NCBI RefSeq assembly: GCF_026341855.1
Contig: NZ_JAPENW010000001.1
Span: 6,935,001 to 6,999,000 of the forward strand
Direction: 5' to 3'
From: Streptomyces sp. NBC_00568
Lineage (GTDB): Bacteria > Actinomycetota > Actinomycetes > Streptomycetales > Streptomycetaceae
Length of the DNA: 64,000 nucleotides
Shown here: positions 25,823 to 34,854 of the stretch, one piece after another
Position numbering within the stretch: position 1 is the first letter of the stretch
Layout: each line of letters opens with the position of its first letter
Notes under the pieces: generated by a model
What the model was told of the DNA's origin: nothing
The model's input: the letters and a program-made list of their open reading frames with translations, nothing else
Database searches by the model: none
Position numbers and translations under genes: made by a program

Positions 25823-26578
25823 TCAGCCGGCCAGCTCCCGGGCGCGCTGGGCCGCCTCGCGCACCGGGGCGCGGTGCACGGGTCCGTGTCCGGGCAGCAG
25901 CACATCGGCGGCGAGGGCCTCGATGCGGTCGAGCGAGGCGAGTGCCCCGGCGCGCTCGGTGTCGAACATCTCGGGCAGCAGCTGCGGACCCTGTATCCGT
26001 GACGTGGGGTGGCCGCTCACCAGGGCGTCACCGGAGATGAGCACCCCGGCGTCCGGCAGGTGGTAGACGCAGTGGCCCGGCGTGTGGCCGGGGGTGTGCA
26101 CCGGGACCGGCCGGCCGGGCAGGTCGAGCGGGCCCTCGTGCGGGAAGGCCTCGGGCTTCGTCATGCGCACGTCCGCCGTGCCGCCGGAGCGGATGGCGTG
26201 CACCGCCCAGGGCAGGACGCCGGGACGCCATGCCTGCCGCATCACCTGCCCGACGCTCACCTGGTGGAGGAACTCGCGGCGCGCGTGCGGCACTTCGGCC
26301 GTGTGCAGCTGGACCGGAGTGCCGTAGGTGCTGTTCAGGAACTCGGCGGAGCCGAGGTGGTCGGTGTGCGCGTGCGTGATGAGTACGGCGCTCACGGCCT
26401 CGGGCTCGTGGCCGAGAGCCTTCAGTGACGCCAGGAGCTCTTGGCGGTCGCCGGGATACCCCGTGTCGATGAGGGTGACGGAGTCGCCCTCGGTCAGCAC
26501 CACCCAGTTCGTGTTGCTGCCGTGCACCAGATGAACTCCGGCGGCTGCCTCGACGATCGCTTCCTCGCGCATGTCCAT
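25823..26578 (-). CDS. MBL-fold metallo-hydrolase
   Basis: A 251-residue metallo-beta-lactamase-fold hydrolase with the metal motif THAHTDHLGS (about 75-84), a further His in HTPGHTPGHCVY, Asp in SGDALV and His in LLPGHGPVH. It belongs to the glyoxalase II-like/quorum-quencher-like superfamily; the substrate cannot be told. The start is uncertain between ATG 26578 and 26572. It is divergent from the alpha-galactosidase gene, and two inverted repeats sit in the shared gap. Confidence 0.87.
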   Translation of the reverse strand: MDMREEAIVEAAAGVHLVHGSNTNWVVLTEGDSVTLIDTGYPGDRQELLASLKALGHEPEAVSAVLITHAHTDHLGSAEFLNSTYGTPVQLHTAEVPHARREFLHQVSVGQVMRQAWRPGVLPWAVHAIRSGGTADVRMTKPEAFPHEGPLDLPGRPVPVHTPGHTPGHCVYHLPDAGVLISGDALVSGHPTSRIQGPQLLPEMFDTERAGALASLDRIEALAADVLLPGHGPVHRAPVREAAQRARELAG

Positions 26579-26706
26579 CCCGATGGTGAAGGCCTGCTGG
26601 TGGCCCCAGGGGGCTCTGACAGGGCGAAGGTATCGCGAGGGCGCGCTTGTCGGCGTACGGCCGCGGCTCCGCGTCCCGTTCGTCCGCTCCCTCCCTCCTC
26701 CTTCCG

Positions 26707-26735
26707 TGACGTGATGCGCGGGCCGCATCACGTCA
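26707..26735. promoter_or_regulatory. Perfect 12-bp inverted repeat upstream of the MBL gene
   Basis: TGACGTGATGCG and CGCATCACGTCA flank a 5-base loop. It lies 129 bases upstream of the MBL start and 150 bases upstream of the GH27 start. As the genes diverge and no T tract follows, an operator is more likely than a terminator. Confidence 0.5.
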
Positions 26736-26843
26736 GGACGGGCCCGCCTCGGTCGAGAGCTGTCCGAGAGTGAACGGCCTTTTGTGGCAGGGGACTTGAC
26801 GTGGCCCGGCCGAGGCGCTGCCATATGGCGAGTCGCGTTGACT

Positions 26844-26865
26844 TTTGTTCGAGTCTGCGAACAAA
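26844..26865. promoter_or_regulatory. Operator-like inverted repeat before the alpha-galactosidase
   Basis: TTTGTTCG-N6-CGAACAAA is a perfect inverted repeat with 8-bp arms, 20 bases before the GH27 start. A TTGACT lies just before it (26839-26844). The position suits a repressor of alpha-galactosidase; its gene is not obvious in the window. Confidence 0.6.
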
Positions 26866-26884
26866 TCCCCCAAGGGAGAGCCGC

Positions 26885-28894
26885 ATGTCCCCGATTTCGA
26901 ACACGCCGTTTCTCGTGCACCTCCTCAGACGCGCGGGCGTCCACTGCGTCGTCCTGCTGCTCGCCGTCGCCGGACTGACCGGTCTCGGCCGTTCGGCCGC
27001 GCCGCTCGGAACCGAGCCGACCGCGGTTGCCACCAGCCAGATCGGGGTCACCCCGGCCCCGATGGGCTGGGCGTCCTGGAACAGCTTCGCCAGCGACATC
27101 GACTACGCCACCATCAAGGCCCAGGCGGACGCCCTCGTCTCCTCCGGCATGGCCGCCGCCGGATACACATACGTCGACATCGACGAGGGCTGGTGGCAGG
27201 GCGCCCGCGACAGCGGCGGCAACATCAGCGTCGACACCACCCAGTGGCCGGGCGGCATGAAGGCCATCGCCGACTACATCCACGGCAAGGGACTCAAGGC
27301 CGGCATCTACACCGACGCGGGGAAGAACGGCTGCGGCTACTACTACCCGACGCCCTCCACCACGCCGGCCACCCCCGGCACCGGCCTGGAGGGCCACAAC
27401 CAGCAGGACCTCCAGACCTTCCAGAACTGGGGCTTCGACTTCGTCAAGGTCGACTGGTGCGGCGGGGACGCCGAGGGCCTCGACCAGGAGACGACGTACA
27501 AGGCGATCCGCGACGCGAACGCCGCCGCCACCGCGGTCACCGGACGCCGGCTCGTCCTCTCACTGTGCGAATGGGGCACGGGCAATCCGTGGAACTGGGC
27601 CGCCGGCACCGGTGACCTGTGGCGCACCAGCACCGACATCGTCTACTGGCCCGACAACCCCTCGATGACCGCCGTCCTCGCGAACTTCGACAAGTCGCTG
27701 CACCCCGCCGCCCAGCACACCGGCTTCTACAACGACCCCGACATGATGACCGTCGGCATGACGGGTCTGAGCGCCGCCCAGAACCGCACCCACATGGGAC
27801 TGTGGGCCATCTCCGGCGCGCCCCTGCTCGCGGGCAACAACCTGGCCACCATGAGCGCGTCGACCACGTCGGTCCTCACCAACTCCGAGGTCATCGCCAT
27901 CGACCAGGATCCGCGCGGTCTCCAGGGCGTCGAGGTCGCCGAGGACACGGCGGGTCTTCAGGTCTACAGCAAGGTCCTCGCCGGAACCGGCAAGCGCGCG
28001 GTCCTGCTGCTGAACCGCACGTCCGCCGCCGCGAACATCACGGCCCGCTGGGCGGACATGGGCCTGACCACGGCCTCCGCCACGGTCCGCAACGTCTGGT
28101 CGGCCACCGACGCGGGTTCCTACGCGACGAGTTACACCACCGGCGTACCCGCGGGGGAGGCCGTCCTGCTCACCGTCGGCGGCACCGAGGGCTCCGGGAC
28201 GACGTACGAGGACACCACCTCCGCCACCACACCGACCTTCACCGGCGTCAGCGCGGTCGCCGCCGGCACGAAGCTCGTCGACATCAGCTACGCCAACGGC
28301 GGCTCCACGGCGCGCAGGGCGACCTTCCGGGTCAACGACCAGTACGCCCAGACCCTCGCCTTCCCGCCCACCGGGTCGTCGGGCACGTACCGCACCGTCT
28401 CCGTCCTCGCCTCCCTGGCCAAGGGCTCCAACACACTGACCTTCGCGGCTGCTTCGGGCACCGCCCCCGACGTCGACGCCGTCGCGGTCCGCGCCCTCCC
28501 CGGAACCGACGGCACCGCGATCGTCGGCACCGGCTCCGGACGCTGCCTCGACTTCTTCAAGAGCGCCATCACCAACAACACCCAGGCCGAACTCTGGGAC
28601 TGCGGCGGCGGCCAGAACCAGACGTTCACCGCCACCTCGCGCGGCGAACTCGTCGTCTACGGCAACAAGTGCCTGGACGCCTACAACAGCGGGACCGCCA
28701 ACGGCACCCGGGTCGTCCTGTGGGACTGCAACGGCGGCACCAACCAGAAGTGGACCGTCAACGCGGCCGGCACGATCACCAACAGGGTCTCCGGTCTGTG
28801 CCTCGACGCGTCGGGCAACGGCGCGGCGAACGGAACACCGATCGTCCTGTGGGCGTGCAACGGGGGAACGAACCAGCAGTGGAGCCGCACCTGA
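26885..28894 (+). CDS. Secreted GH27 alpha-galactosidase with carbohydrate-binding and ricin-B lectin modules
   Basis: A 669-residue exported enzyme. A signal-like hydrophobic segment (about 18-40) is followed by the GH27 barrel (about 55-430), with nucleophile region KVDWCGGD (near 189) and acid/base region YNDPDMM (near 285). Then come a galactose-binding-like beta-sandwich (about 435-535) and a CBM13/ricin-B trefoil (about 540-669) with three CLD...QxW repeats. It should cleave terminal alpha-galactosides outside the cell. ATG 26885 has AAGGGAGA upstream. A perfect inverted repeat overlaps its promoter region. Confidence 0.95.
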   Translation: MSPISNTPFLVHLLRRAGVHCVVLLLAVAGLTGLGRSAAPLGTEPTAVATSQIGVTPAPMGWASWNSFASDIDYATIKAQADALVSSGMAAAGYTYVDIDEGWWQGARDSGGNISVDTTQWPGGMKAIADYIHGKGLKAGIYTDAGKNGCGYYYPTPSTTPATPGTGLEGHNQQDLQTFQNWGFDFVKVDWCGGDAEGLDQETTYKAIRDANAAATAVTGRRLVLSLCEWGTGNPWNWAAGTGDLWRTSTDIVYWPDNPSMTAVLANFDKSLHPAAQHTGFYNDPDMMTVGMTGLSAAQNRTHMGLWAISGAPLLAGNNLATMSASTTSVLTNSEVIAIDQDPRGLQGVEVAEDTAGLQVYSKVLAGTGKRAVLLLNRTSAAANITARWADMGLTTASATVRNVWSATDAGSYATSYTTGVPAGEAVLLTVGGTEGSGTTYEDTTSATTPTFTGVSAVAAGTKLVDISYANGGSTARRATFRVNDQYAQTLAFPPTGSSGTYRTVSVLASLAKGSNTLTFAAASGTAPDVDAVAVRALPGTDGTAIVGTGSGRCLDFFKSAITNNTQAELWDCGGGQNQTFTATSRGELVVYGNKCLDAYNSGTANGTRVVLWDCNGGTNQKWTVNAAGTITNRVSGLCLDASGNGAANGTPIVLWACNGGTNQQWSRT

Positions 28895-29029
28895 CGGACC
28901 GGTCGGCTGTCTGAACGGACCCCGGAAAACCCGATGCGCGGACCGCGCCCGGTTCCCTACACTCGCCACGGAATCACACGCCGCCCCTTCGGCGCCGTGT
29001 GTGTCGTGACGAACGAGGGGAGCCGGGCC

Positions 29030-29146
29030 GTGCGTTACCGCATCGCTGCCGTCGTTCCCCGGTCACAGTACGAGGTGATCCTCGTGTCTCCGCGGGCCCG
29101 GTACCGGCTGCGCGGCCGGAACCGGATGCCCGCGACGACCTTCTGA
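29030..29146 (+). CDS. Possible 38-residue small protein or leader peptide
   Basis: A GTG at 29030 is preceded by GAGGGGAG at good spacing and opens a 38-codon frame rich in Arg and Tyr (RYRIAAVVPRSQYEVILVS). It ends 141 bases before the EF-G paralogue. I do not recognise it; it could be a leader that senses ribosome function. The rest of the 28895-29287 gap shows nothing clear. Confidence 0.35.
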   Translation: MRYRIAAVVPRSQYEVILVSPRARYRLRGRNRMPATTF

Positions 29147-29287
29147 CCTCCCGCCCCGCACGGTGGCGACCGGCACGCCCGGACGCCGCGCACCCTGCCT
29201 GCCGGAGGTCCTCCACCGCCTGATCACAGGCGTGTCGTCCGGGAATCGCGCCGACCCGATTCCGGATCGTCCGAAAGGCCCTGGGCC

Positions 29288-31378
29288 GTGCGTACCGACC
29301 TGCACCTCCACCTCACCGACTCCCTCGCCGCCGTCCGCAACCTGGGCATCCTCGCCCATGTCGACGCCGGGAAGACCACCGTCACCGAACGGATCCTCTA
29401 CCTCACCGGGACCACCCACAAACGGGGCGAGGTCCATGACGGCACCACCGTCACCGACTTCGACTCCCAGGAGCGCGACCGTGGCATCACCATCTTCGCG
29501 GCGGCCGTCAGCTGTGCCTGGGACGGCCACCGGATCAACCTGATCGACACCCCGGGCCACGTCGACTTCTCCGACGAGGTGGAACGCTCGCTCCGTGTGC
29601 TCGACGGCGCCGTCGCGGTGTTCGACGCCGTGGCGGGCGTCGAGCCGCAGAGCGAGTCGGTGTGGCGGCGGGCCGACCGGCACGGCGTTCCGCGGATCGC
29701 CTTCGTGAACAAGATGGACCGTGCCGGTGCCGACCTCGACAGCGCGGTCGCGTCGATCCGGGAACGGCTGCATCCGGCGCCGCTGGTCGTCCAGTTGCCG
29801 ATCGGCACGGAGGACGCCTTCACAGGAGTGGTCGACCTGCTGCGGATGCGCGCGCTGGTGTGGGCCGACGGCGCCGAGTCGGCCGAGGAGGGCCCGGTGC
29901 CGCAGGCGCTGCTGGAGGAGGCCCGACGGCGACGCCGGCTGCTGGAGGAAGCGGTGGCGGAACTCCACCCGGTGGCTCTGGAGGAGTTCTGCGCCCGCTC
30001 CACCGTCTCCGCGGCGACTCTTGCGGCAGCGCTGCGCGACCTGACCCGTACCGGTGAGGGAGTGGTGGTGCTGTGCGGCTCGGCCTACCGCAACCGTGGC
30101 GTCGAACCGCTGCTGGAGGCCGTGGTGGCCTATCTGCCCTCGCCGCTCGACGTACCGGCCGTGCGCGGCACGCACGCGGGCGCGGAACAGGAACGGGCGG
30201 CGGACCCGGCGGCGCCGTTCGCCGGGCTGGTGTTCAAGGTGAACGCCACCGCCACCGGACGGATGACGTATGTGCGGGTCTACGCGGGCACGGTGGAGAA
30301 GGGACAGGCGGTGGTGGACGTGGGCACGGGACGCACCGAGCGGATCGCGCGGATCCTGCGGGTCCGCGCCGACCGCCACGCGGAGCTGGAGCGCGCGGTG
30401 GCCGGTGACATCGTCGCCGTGATCGGGCCGAAGTCCGCCCGGGCCGGGGCGACCCTGTGCGCCCCAGCGGCGCCGTTGCTCCTCGAACCGCCGGCCGTCG
30501 CCGATCCGGTGGTGTCCGTGGCGGTCGAGGCGCGCAGGAGCACCGAGACCGACCGCCTGGTGTCGGCGCTGACGCGTCTGGTCGAGGAGGACCCCTCGCT
30601 GGTCGTCCGCACCGACCCCGAGACCGGGCAGACGCTGCTGTCGGGCATGGGAGAACTGCATCTGGAGGTGGCGGTGGAGAAGATCCGGCGCGCCCACGGA
30701 CTCGACGTCGCCGTCGGGCGGCCGCGGGTGGCCTACCGCGAGACGGTGGCCCGCGGGGTGTCGGGCCTGGTGTACCGGCATGTCAAACAGGACGGCGGTG
30801 CAGGGCAGTTCGCCCATGTGGTGCTCGACGTGGAGCCGCTGGGGTCCGGCCCGGGCGGCGCCGACGGGAGTCCGGCGGGCTTCGTGTTCCGTTCGACGGT
30901 CGTCGGCGGCCGGGTACCGCAGGAGTACGTCCGTGCCGTGGAGGCGGGCTGCCGTGACGCGCTCGCCGAGGGTCCCCTCGGCGGTCATCCGGTGACCGGG
31001 GTGAGCGTCACCCTCACCGACGGGGCGACCCATGCCAAGGACTCCTCGGAGATGGCGTTCCGCACGGCCGGCCGGTTCGGGATGCGTGAGGCGCTGCGCG
31101 CCAGTGCCATGCTCCTGCTGGAACCGGTGGTCGAGGTCACCGTCACCGTGCCCGAGGACGCCGTGGGCGGGGTGCTCGGCGACCTCGCGGCCCGGCGTGG
31201 CCGGGTCTCGGGCTCGCTCACCCGGGTGGGTACGACGGTGATCACCGCCACCGTGCCGCTGGCCGAACTCTTCGGCTACGCGACCCGGTTGCGCAGCCGG
31301 ACGCAGGGCCGGGGTGTCTTCACCACCCGGCCCACCGGCCTCGCACCGGCGCCCTCGCAAGGGGCACCGGCCCGGTAG
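29288..31378 (+). CDS. Elongation factor G paralogue (EF-G2/FusB-like)
   Basis: A 696-residue translational GTPase with all G motifs: AHVDAGKTT, RGITI, DTPGH and NKMD. Domains II-V follow the EF-G order. It lacks the shorter architecture of Tet(M)/OtrA proteins but shares their superfamily, so a role in ribosome protection or stress translation cannot be excluded. It is far from any rpsL-rpsG-tuf context, which identifies it as the second EF-G copy common in Streptomyces. GTG 29288 has AAAGG upstream. A strong terminator follows. Confidence 0.9.
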   Translation: MRTDLHLHLTDSLAAVRNLGILAHVDAGKTTVTERILYLTGTTHKRGEVHDGTTVTDFDSQERDRGITIFAAAVSCAWDGHRINLIDTPGHVDFSDEVERSLRVLDGAVAVFDAVAGVEPQSESVWRRADRHGVPRIAFVNKMDRAGADLDSAVASIRERLHPAPLVVQLPIGTEDAFTGVVDLLRMRALVWADGAESAEEGPVPQALLEEARRRRRLLEEAVAELHPVALEEFCARSTVSAATLAAALRDLTRTGEGVVVLCGSAYRNRGVEPLLEAVVAYLPSPLDVPAVRGTHAGAEQERAADPAAPFAGLVFKVNATATGRMTYVRVYAGTVEKGQAVVDVGTGRTERIARILRVRADRHAELERAVAGDIVAVIGPKSARAGATLCAPAAPLLLEPPAVADPVVSVAVEARRSTETDRLVSALTRLVEEDPSLVVRTDPETGQTLLSGMGELHLEVAVEKIRRAHGLDVAVGRPRVAYRETVARGVSGLVYRHVKQDGGAGQFAHVVLDVEPLGSGPGGADGSPAGFVFRSTVVGGRVPQEYVRAVEAGCRDALAEGPLGGHPVTGVSVTLTDGATHAKDSSEMAFRTAGRFGMREALRASAMLLLEPVVEVTVTVPEDAVGGVLGDLAARRGRVSGSLTRVGTTVITATVPLAELFGYATRLRSRTQGRGVFTTRPTGLAPAPSQGAPAR

Positions 31379-31402
31379 CCGCGTGCGGACCCGCTCCTGA
31401 AG

Positions 31403-31432
31403 ACGGCCCCGCCCTCATGGGGGCGGGGCCGT
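31403..31432 (+). terminator. Terminator after the EF-G paralogue
   Basis: A perfect 12-bp stem (ACGGCCCCGCCC) with a 6-base loop, 24 bases after the stop. Confidence 0.8.
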
Positions 31433-31490
31433 CGTCGTTCCGCGCGGGGCGGGGGTGTCCTCGCCGGGCGGGAAGCCACCGTCCGTGATC

Positions 31491-31925
31491 TCAACGCCGC
31501 CCGCGGGCGCGGGCCTCGCGGGGCGGACGGACGAACTGGAGCTCCAGCGCCGCCGGTGGCGCGGCGACGCCCGGCCCCCCGGCGGCGGCCCACGCCAGCA
31601 GCTCGTCCGTGCAGTCGTCGTCCATGGCGAAACCGATCCAGGTCGGCCGGCCGCCGTCGCGCCGGCCCTCGCCCGACGGCTGCACCACGATCACGTTCGC
31701 CTGGTCGCAGGGCCCGAGGCAATCCGTCGTCCGTACGGCGAAGCGCCCCCCGGACGACTCGGCGCCGGCCCGCAACCGCTCCAACTGCCAGGCGTGATCG
31801 CTGTCCGGGAACTTCCGGGGATCGCCGCAACAGCAGCCTCGGCAGATGACGAGGGTGCACGGCCGCGAACGGGCGGCACCGATCGCCGCCGTACGGACAC
31901 GGTCGCGCGGGGCGTCGACGGGCAC
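31491..31925 (-). CDS. Thioredoxin-like 2Fe-2S ferredoxin-domain protein
   Basis: A 144-residue protein with Cys clusters VICRGCCCGDP and DCLGPCDQANV, the pattern of thioredoxin-like 2Fe-2S ferredoxins. It probably carries electrons or senses redox state. The GTG start at 31925 has AAAGG upstream. No obvious partner oxidoreductase lies beside it. Confidence 0.8.
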   Translation of the reverse strand: MPVDAPRDRVRTAAIGAARSRPCTLVICRGCCCGDPRKFPDSDHAWQLERLRAGAESSGGRFAVRTTDCLGPCDQANVIVVQPSGEGRRDGGRPTWIGFAMDDDCTDELLAWAAAGGPGVAAPPAALELQFVRPPREARARGRR

Positions 31926-32078
31926 GGGATGAGGCCTTTCACGAGGAGATCGAGCGGCCCCGCGCGCGATTCCTCCCGAGCGGGGTGACCGGCGCGCGCG
32001 GACACGATGCCCCGGACGCCAATGATCACCGTACGAGACGCGCCCCGCGCGCGGGCCGCCGCCCTGTGTGTGGAGCGC

Positions 32079-32483
32079 TCAGCCCATCTGGTCCTCGTCC
32101 GAGAGGTGTTCGACCGTCCGGCCGGTCTCGGTGAACGTCCGGGTCACATGGCCCGAGGAGTACACCCACAGGATGCGCAGCGGGCCGTCGCCGATGTTCC
32201 GGAAGAGATGAGGGACGGGGGAGGGCACGTAGGTGGTGTCGAACCGCTCCAGTTTCGTCACCTCGCCGTCGACGACCACCTCCGCCTCGCCCTCGAGGAT
32301 CGTCACGTGCTCGTCGCAGTTGTGCGCGTGCAAAGGCGCGCCGGAGCCGACCGGATACACGCTCATCCCGCTCGTGATCCGGTTCTCCCCGCCCGCGGAC
32401 CGTGTCGTGATGAGCGGTGTCGTCACGACGGCACCGCCCCGGTCCAGCAGGGGCACGGACGCGGCTTTGATGATCGTGGCCAT
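32079..32483 (-). CDS. Cupin-domain protein
   Basis: A 134-residue single cupin with motif 1 APLHAHNCDEHVTILEGEAEV (metal-binding His and Glu, about 50-70) and motif 2 VPHLFRNIGDGP. It is divergent from the carboxymuconolactone-decarboxylase-like gene and probably belongs to the catabolic island. It may be an isomerase, dioxygenase or sensor. ATG 32483 has GAGAGGA upstream. Confidence 0.85.
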   Translation of the reverse strand: MATIIKAASVPLLDRGGAVVTTPLITTRSAGGENRITSGMSVYPVGSGAPLHAHNCDEHVTILEGEAEVVVDGEVTKLERFDTTYVPSPVPHLFRNIGDGPLRILWVYSSGHVTRTFTETGRTVEHLSDEDQMG

Positions 32484-32559
32484 CCGGAGTTCCTCTCCCG
32501 TCAACGCTGTTGCGTCGACCGACGTTAGGTCGCGTCCCGGTGAATGGGTGCCCTCCGGC

Positions 32560-32581
32560 GTGCAGTTTTACCTTGCACTCC
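32560..32581 (+). promoter_or_regulatory. GCAR-N7-TTGC motif, site 1
   Basis: GTGCAG-N7-TTGCAC, with CTTGCACTCC at its end, lies about 106 bases before the carboxymuconolactone-decarboxylase-like gene. The decamer CTTGCACTCC recurs exactly upstream of the amidohydrolase gene. The T-N11-A type symmetry suits a LysR regulator. Confidence 0.5.
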
Positions 32582-32686
32582 GAGAAGGGTGAGCTTCCCG
32601 CACCCGGCTGTACCGTCGGCTGGCATCGCACGGCTTCCCCGTACGTGCCTGAAACACGCCGGAAAGAAAAGGCAGGTATCAGCCAC

Positions 32687-33280
32687 ATGAGGCTCCCCGT
32701 TCTGACCGATGAGGACATGGATCCGCGCCAGCAGGAACTGGCCGCCCGCATCGCCGGCCGGCGCGGCGCCGTCCGTGGCCCCTTCCGGGTCTGGCTGCAC
32801 AGCCCGGAGATGTGCGAGCGCGCCGAATCCCTCGGCGCCTTCGCCCGGTTCGACTGCAGTCTGCCCAAGCACCTTCGCGAACTCACCCTGCTCATGGCCG
32901 CCCGGAACTGGGACGCCCAGTACTCCTGGAACGCGCATGTGCACCAGGCGATCGAGGCCGGGATCCCGGAGGCTGCCGTCAAGGCCGTCGCCGAGAAGCG
33001 CGAGGCCGTCTTCGACGACGCGGCGGACCAGGCCTTCTACCAGTTCTGCCGGGAGATCCTCGAGGAGCACTTCGTCTCCGACGAGACCTTCGCCCGGGCG
33101 CTCGGGCACTTCGGCTCCAAGGGCCTGGTGGACACCATCGGCGCGCTCGGCAACTTCACGATGCTCGGGATGTGCCTGAACACCTTCCAGGTGGACCTCC
33201 AGGCCGACCGCGAGCCCCCCTTCCCCGACATCCGCGGTTACGGACGCGTCGGCCAGGACACCGACGGACCCCGGCCGTGA
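32687..33280 (+). CDS. Carboxymuconolactone decarboxylase family protein
   Basis: A 197-residue all-helical protein. The region HLRELTLLMAARNWDAQYSW and the following HVHQAIEAGI match the 4-carboxymuconolactone decarboxylase active-site segment, rather than the CxxC motif of AhpD peroxidases. Long paralogues of this size act in several aromatic pathways with unassigned reactions. ATG 32687 has GGCAGG upstream. It starts the run that continues into the ABC importer 38 bases later. Confidence 0.87.
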   Translation: MRLPVLTDEDMDPRQQELAARIAGRRGAVRGPFRVWLHSPEMCERAESLGAFARFDCSLPKHLRELTLLMAARNWDAQYSWNAHVHQAIEAGIPEAAVKAVAEKREAVFDDAADQAFYQFCREILEEHFVSDETFARALGHFGSKGLVDTIGALGNFTMLGMCLNTFQVDLQADREPPFPDIRGYGRVGQDTDGPRP

Positions 33281-33318
33281 CCGCTCTCACGGACCGGGAC
33301 ACGCAAGGAGGCGCCGCC

Positions 33319-34854
33319 GTGACCCCCAGCATTCCGACGCCGCCGGGCGACGGTGCCGGAACCCCGCACGATGCCGTGCTGCGCGTCCGCGGTGTCACCA
33401 AGAGCTTCGGCGGGGCGGCCGCGCTCACGAACGTGGACCTCGACCTGTACCCCGGGGAGGTCCACGCGCTGATGGGCATGAACGGTGCCGGAAAGTCGAC
33501 GCTGGTGCAGATCCTCTCCGGGGTGCACCAGGCGGACGGCGGCACCCTCGAGGTCGGCGGGCACGTCCAGCACGGGCTGACCGTGCGCAGGGCCCGACGG
33601 CTCGGCATCGCCTCGGTTCCCCAGCGCCGCGAACTCGCGATGGGACTGACCGTCGCCGAGAACGTCATGCTGGGCGATCTGCCCACCCGGCACGGCGCCG
33701 TGCGCTGGAGGACGCTCAAGTCCGAGGCGAGGCACGCTCTTTCGGGGCTCGGCATCGACATCGACGTGGAGCGGACCGCGGGTTCGCTGACCGTCGCCGA
33801 GCAGACCATGGTGGAGGTGGCGCGGGAGGTACGGCGCGGCGGCCGGATCCTGATGCTCGACGAGCCGACCGCCTGTCTGAGCGCCGGGGCCGCCCAGCAG
33901 ATCAGGGACCTGGTGCGCACCCTGCGCGACGAGGGCGTCGCCGTCGTCTACATCTCGCACTACATCGACGAGGTGATGGCCGTCGCCGACCGTCTCACCG
34001 TGCTGCGGGACGGAGCCGTGGTGCGCAGCGCACCGGTCGCCGAACTCGACCCGGCCTCGCTGGTGCGCAGCATGGTCGGCCGGGACGTCGTCTCGCGGAG
34101 GTCCGAACGCCCTGCCCCCAAGGACGAGATCGGCCTCGCGGTACGCGGTCTGCGCGACGGCCGGGCCGTCCGGGACCTCGACGTGGAGGTGCGCAAGGGG
34201 GAGATCGTCGCGGTCCTCGGACCGGCCGGCGACGCGCAGTCCCGCCTCTTCGACCTGCTCTCCGGCCGTCGCCGCCCCGACACCGGTGAACTCCTCGTCG
34301 ACGGCGCCCCGGTGCCGTTCGGCCGGGTGCGCGCCTCGCTCGCCGGCGGTCTGCGCTGCGTCACCGGTGACCGACGGGCGCTCGGCCTGGTCCCGGGGAT
34401 GTCCCTGGACGAGAACCTGATGCTCGCCGGTGACCGCTTCGCCCGCAGGCGACTGCACCGCCGTACCGAACTCGCCCGCCGCGCACAGCCGTTGCGGCGG
34501 AGCTACGGAGTGGTCTCCCTCGCCGGCAATCCGCCGGTCAGCGCCCTGTCCGGCGGCAACCAGCAGAAGGTGCTGCTGGCCAAGTGGCTGCAGACCGAGC
34601 CGGTCGCCTGCTTCCTCGAAGACCCCACGAACGGTGTGGACATCGCGGCCATGGCCGACATCCACACCCTGGTCGACGACCTCGCGTCGCGCGGCGTGGC
34701 CGTGCTGCTCGCCTCCTCGTCCGCCGAGGAGGTCATGCGGCTCGCCGACCGGGTGATCGTCGTCAGCGCGGGCCGCACGGTTGCCGAACACGACATCACC
34801 GCCATCACCCGCGACGAGCTCGTCGCCACCGCACTCGGAGGTCAACCCCAGTGA
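33319..34854 (+). CDS. Sugar-type ABC importer ATPase (two ABC domains)
   Basis: A 511-residue RbsA/MglA-type protein. Domain 1 (about 20-245) has Walker A GMNGAGKST and Walker B ILMLDEPTACL. Domain 2 (about 265-505) has a degenerate Walker A (GPAGDAQSR), signature LSGGNQQKVLLAKWL, and LEDPTNGVD where the family has LDEPT, so Asp and Glu are swapped. It powers uptake with the next two genes. GTG 33319 has AAGGAGG upstream. Its stop overlaps the permease start. Sugar-type importers also carry other small molecules, so the aromatic-catabolic setting is not contradictory. Confidence 0.92.
   Translation: MTPSIPTPPGDGAGTPHDAVLRVRGVTKSFGGAAALTNVDLDLYPGEVHALMGMNGAGKSTLVQILSGVHQADGGTLEVGGHVQHGLTVRRARRLGIASVPQRRELAMGLTVAENVMLGDLPTRHGAVRWRTLKSEARHALSGLGIDIDVERTAGSLTVAEQTMVEVAREVRRGGRILMLDEPTACLSAGAAQQIRDLVRTLRDEGVAVVYISHYIDEVMAVADRLTVLRDGAVVRSAPVAELDPASLVRSMVGRDVVSRRSERPAPKDEIGLAVRGLRDGRAVRDLDVEVRKGEIVAVLGPAGDAQSRLFDLLSGRRRPDTGELLVDGAPVPFGRVRASLAGGLRCVTGDRRALGLVPGMSLDENLMLAGDRFARRRLHRRTELARRAQPLRRSYGVVSLAGNPPVSALSGGNQQKVLLAKWLQTEPVACFLEDPTNGVDIAAMADIHTLVDDLASRGVAVLLASSSAEEVMRLADRVIVVSAGRTVAEHDITAITRDELVATALGGQPQ

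Noticed and set aside
29288..31378. Tetracycline resistance gene
   Set aside because: Length and domain order fit an EF-G paralogue; no resistance-specific feature can be seen by eye.
32687..33280. AhpD-type peroxidase
   Set aside because: The CxxC motif of AhpD is missing; the segment matches carboxymuconolactone decarboxylase-like proteins.
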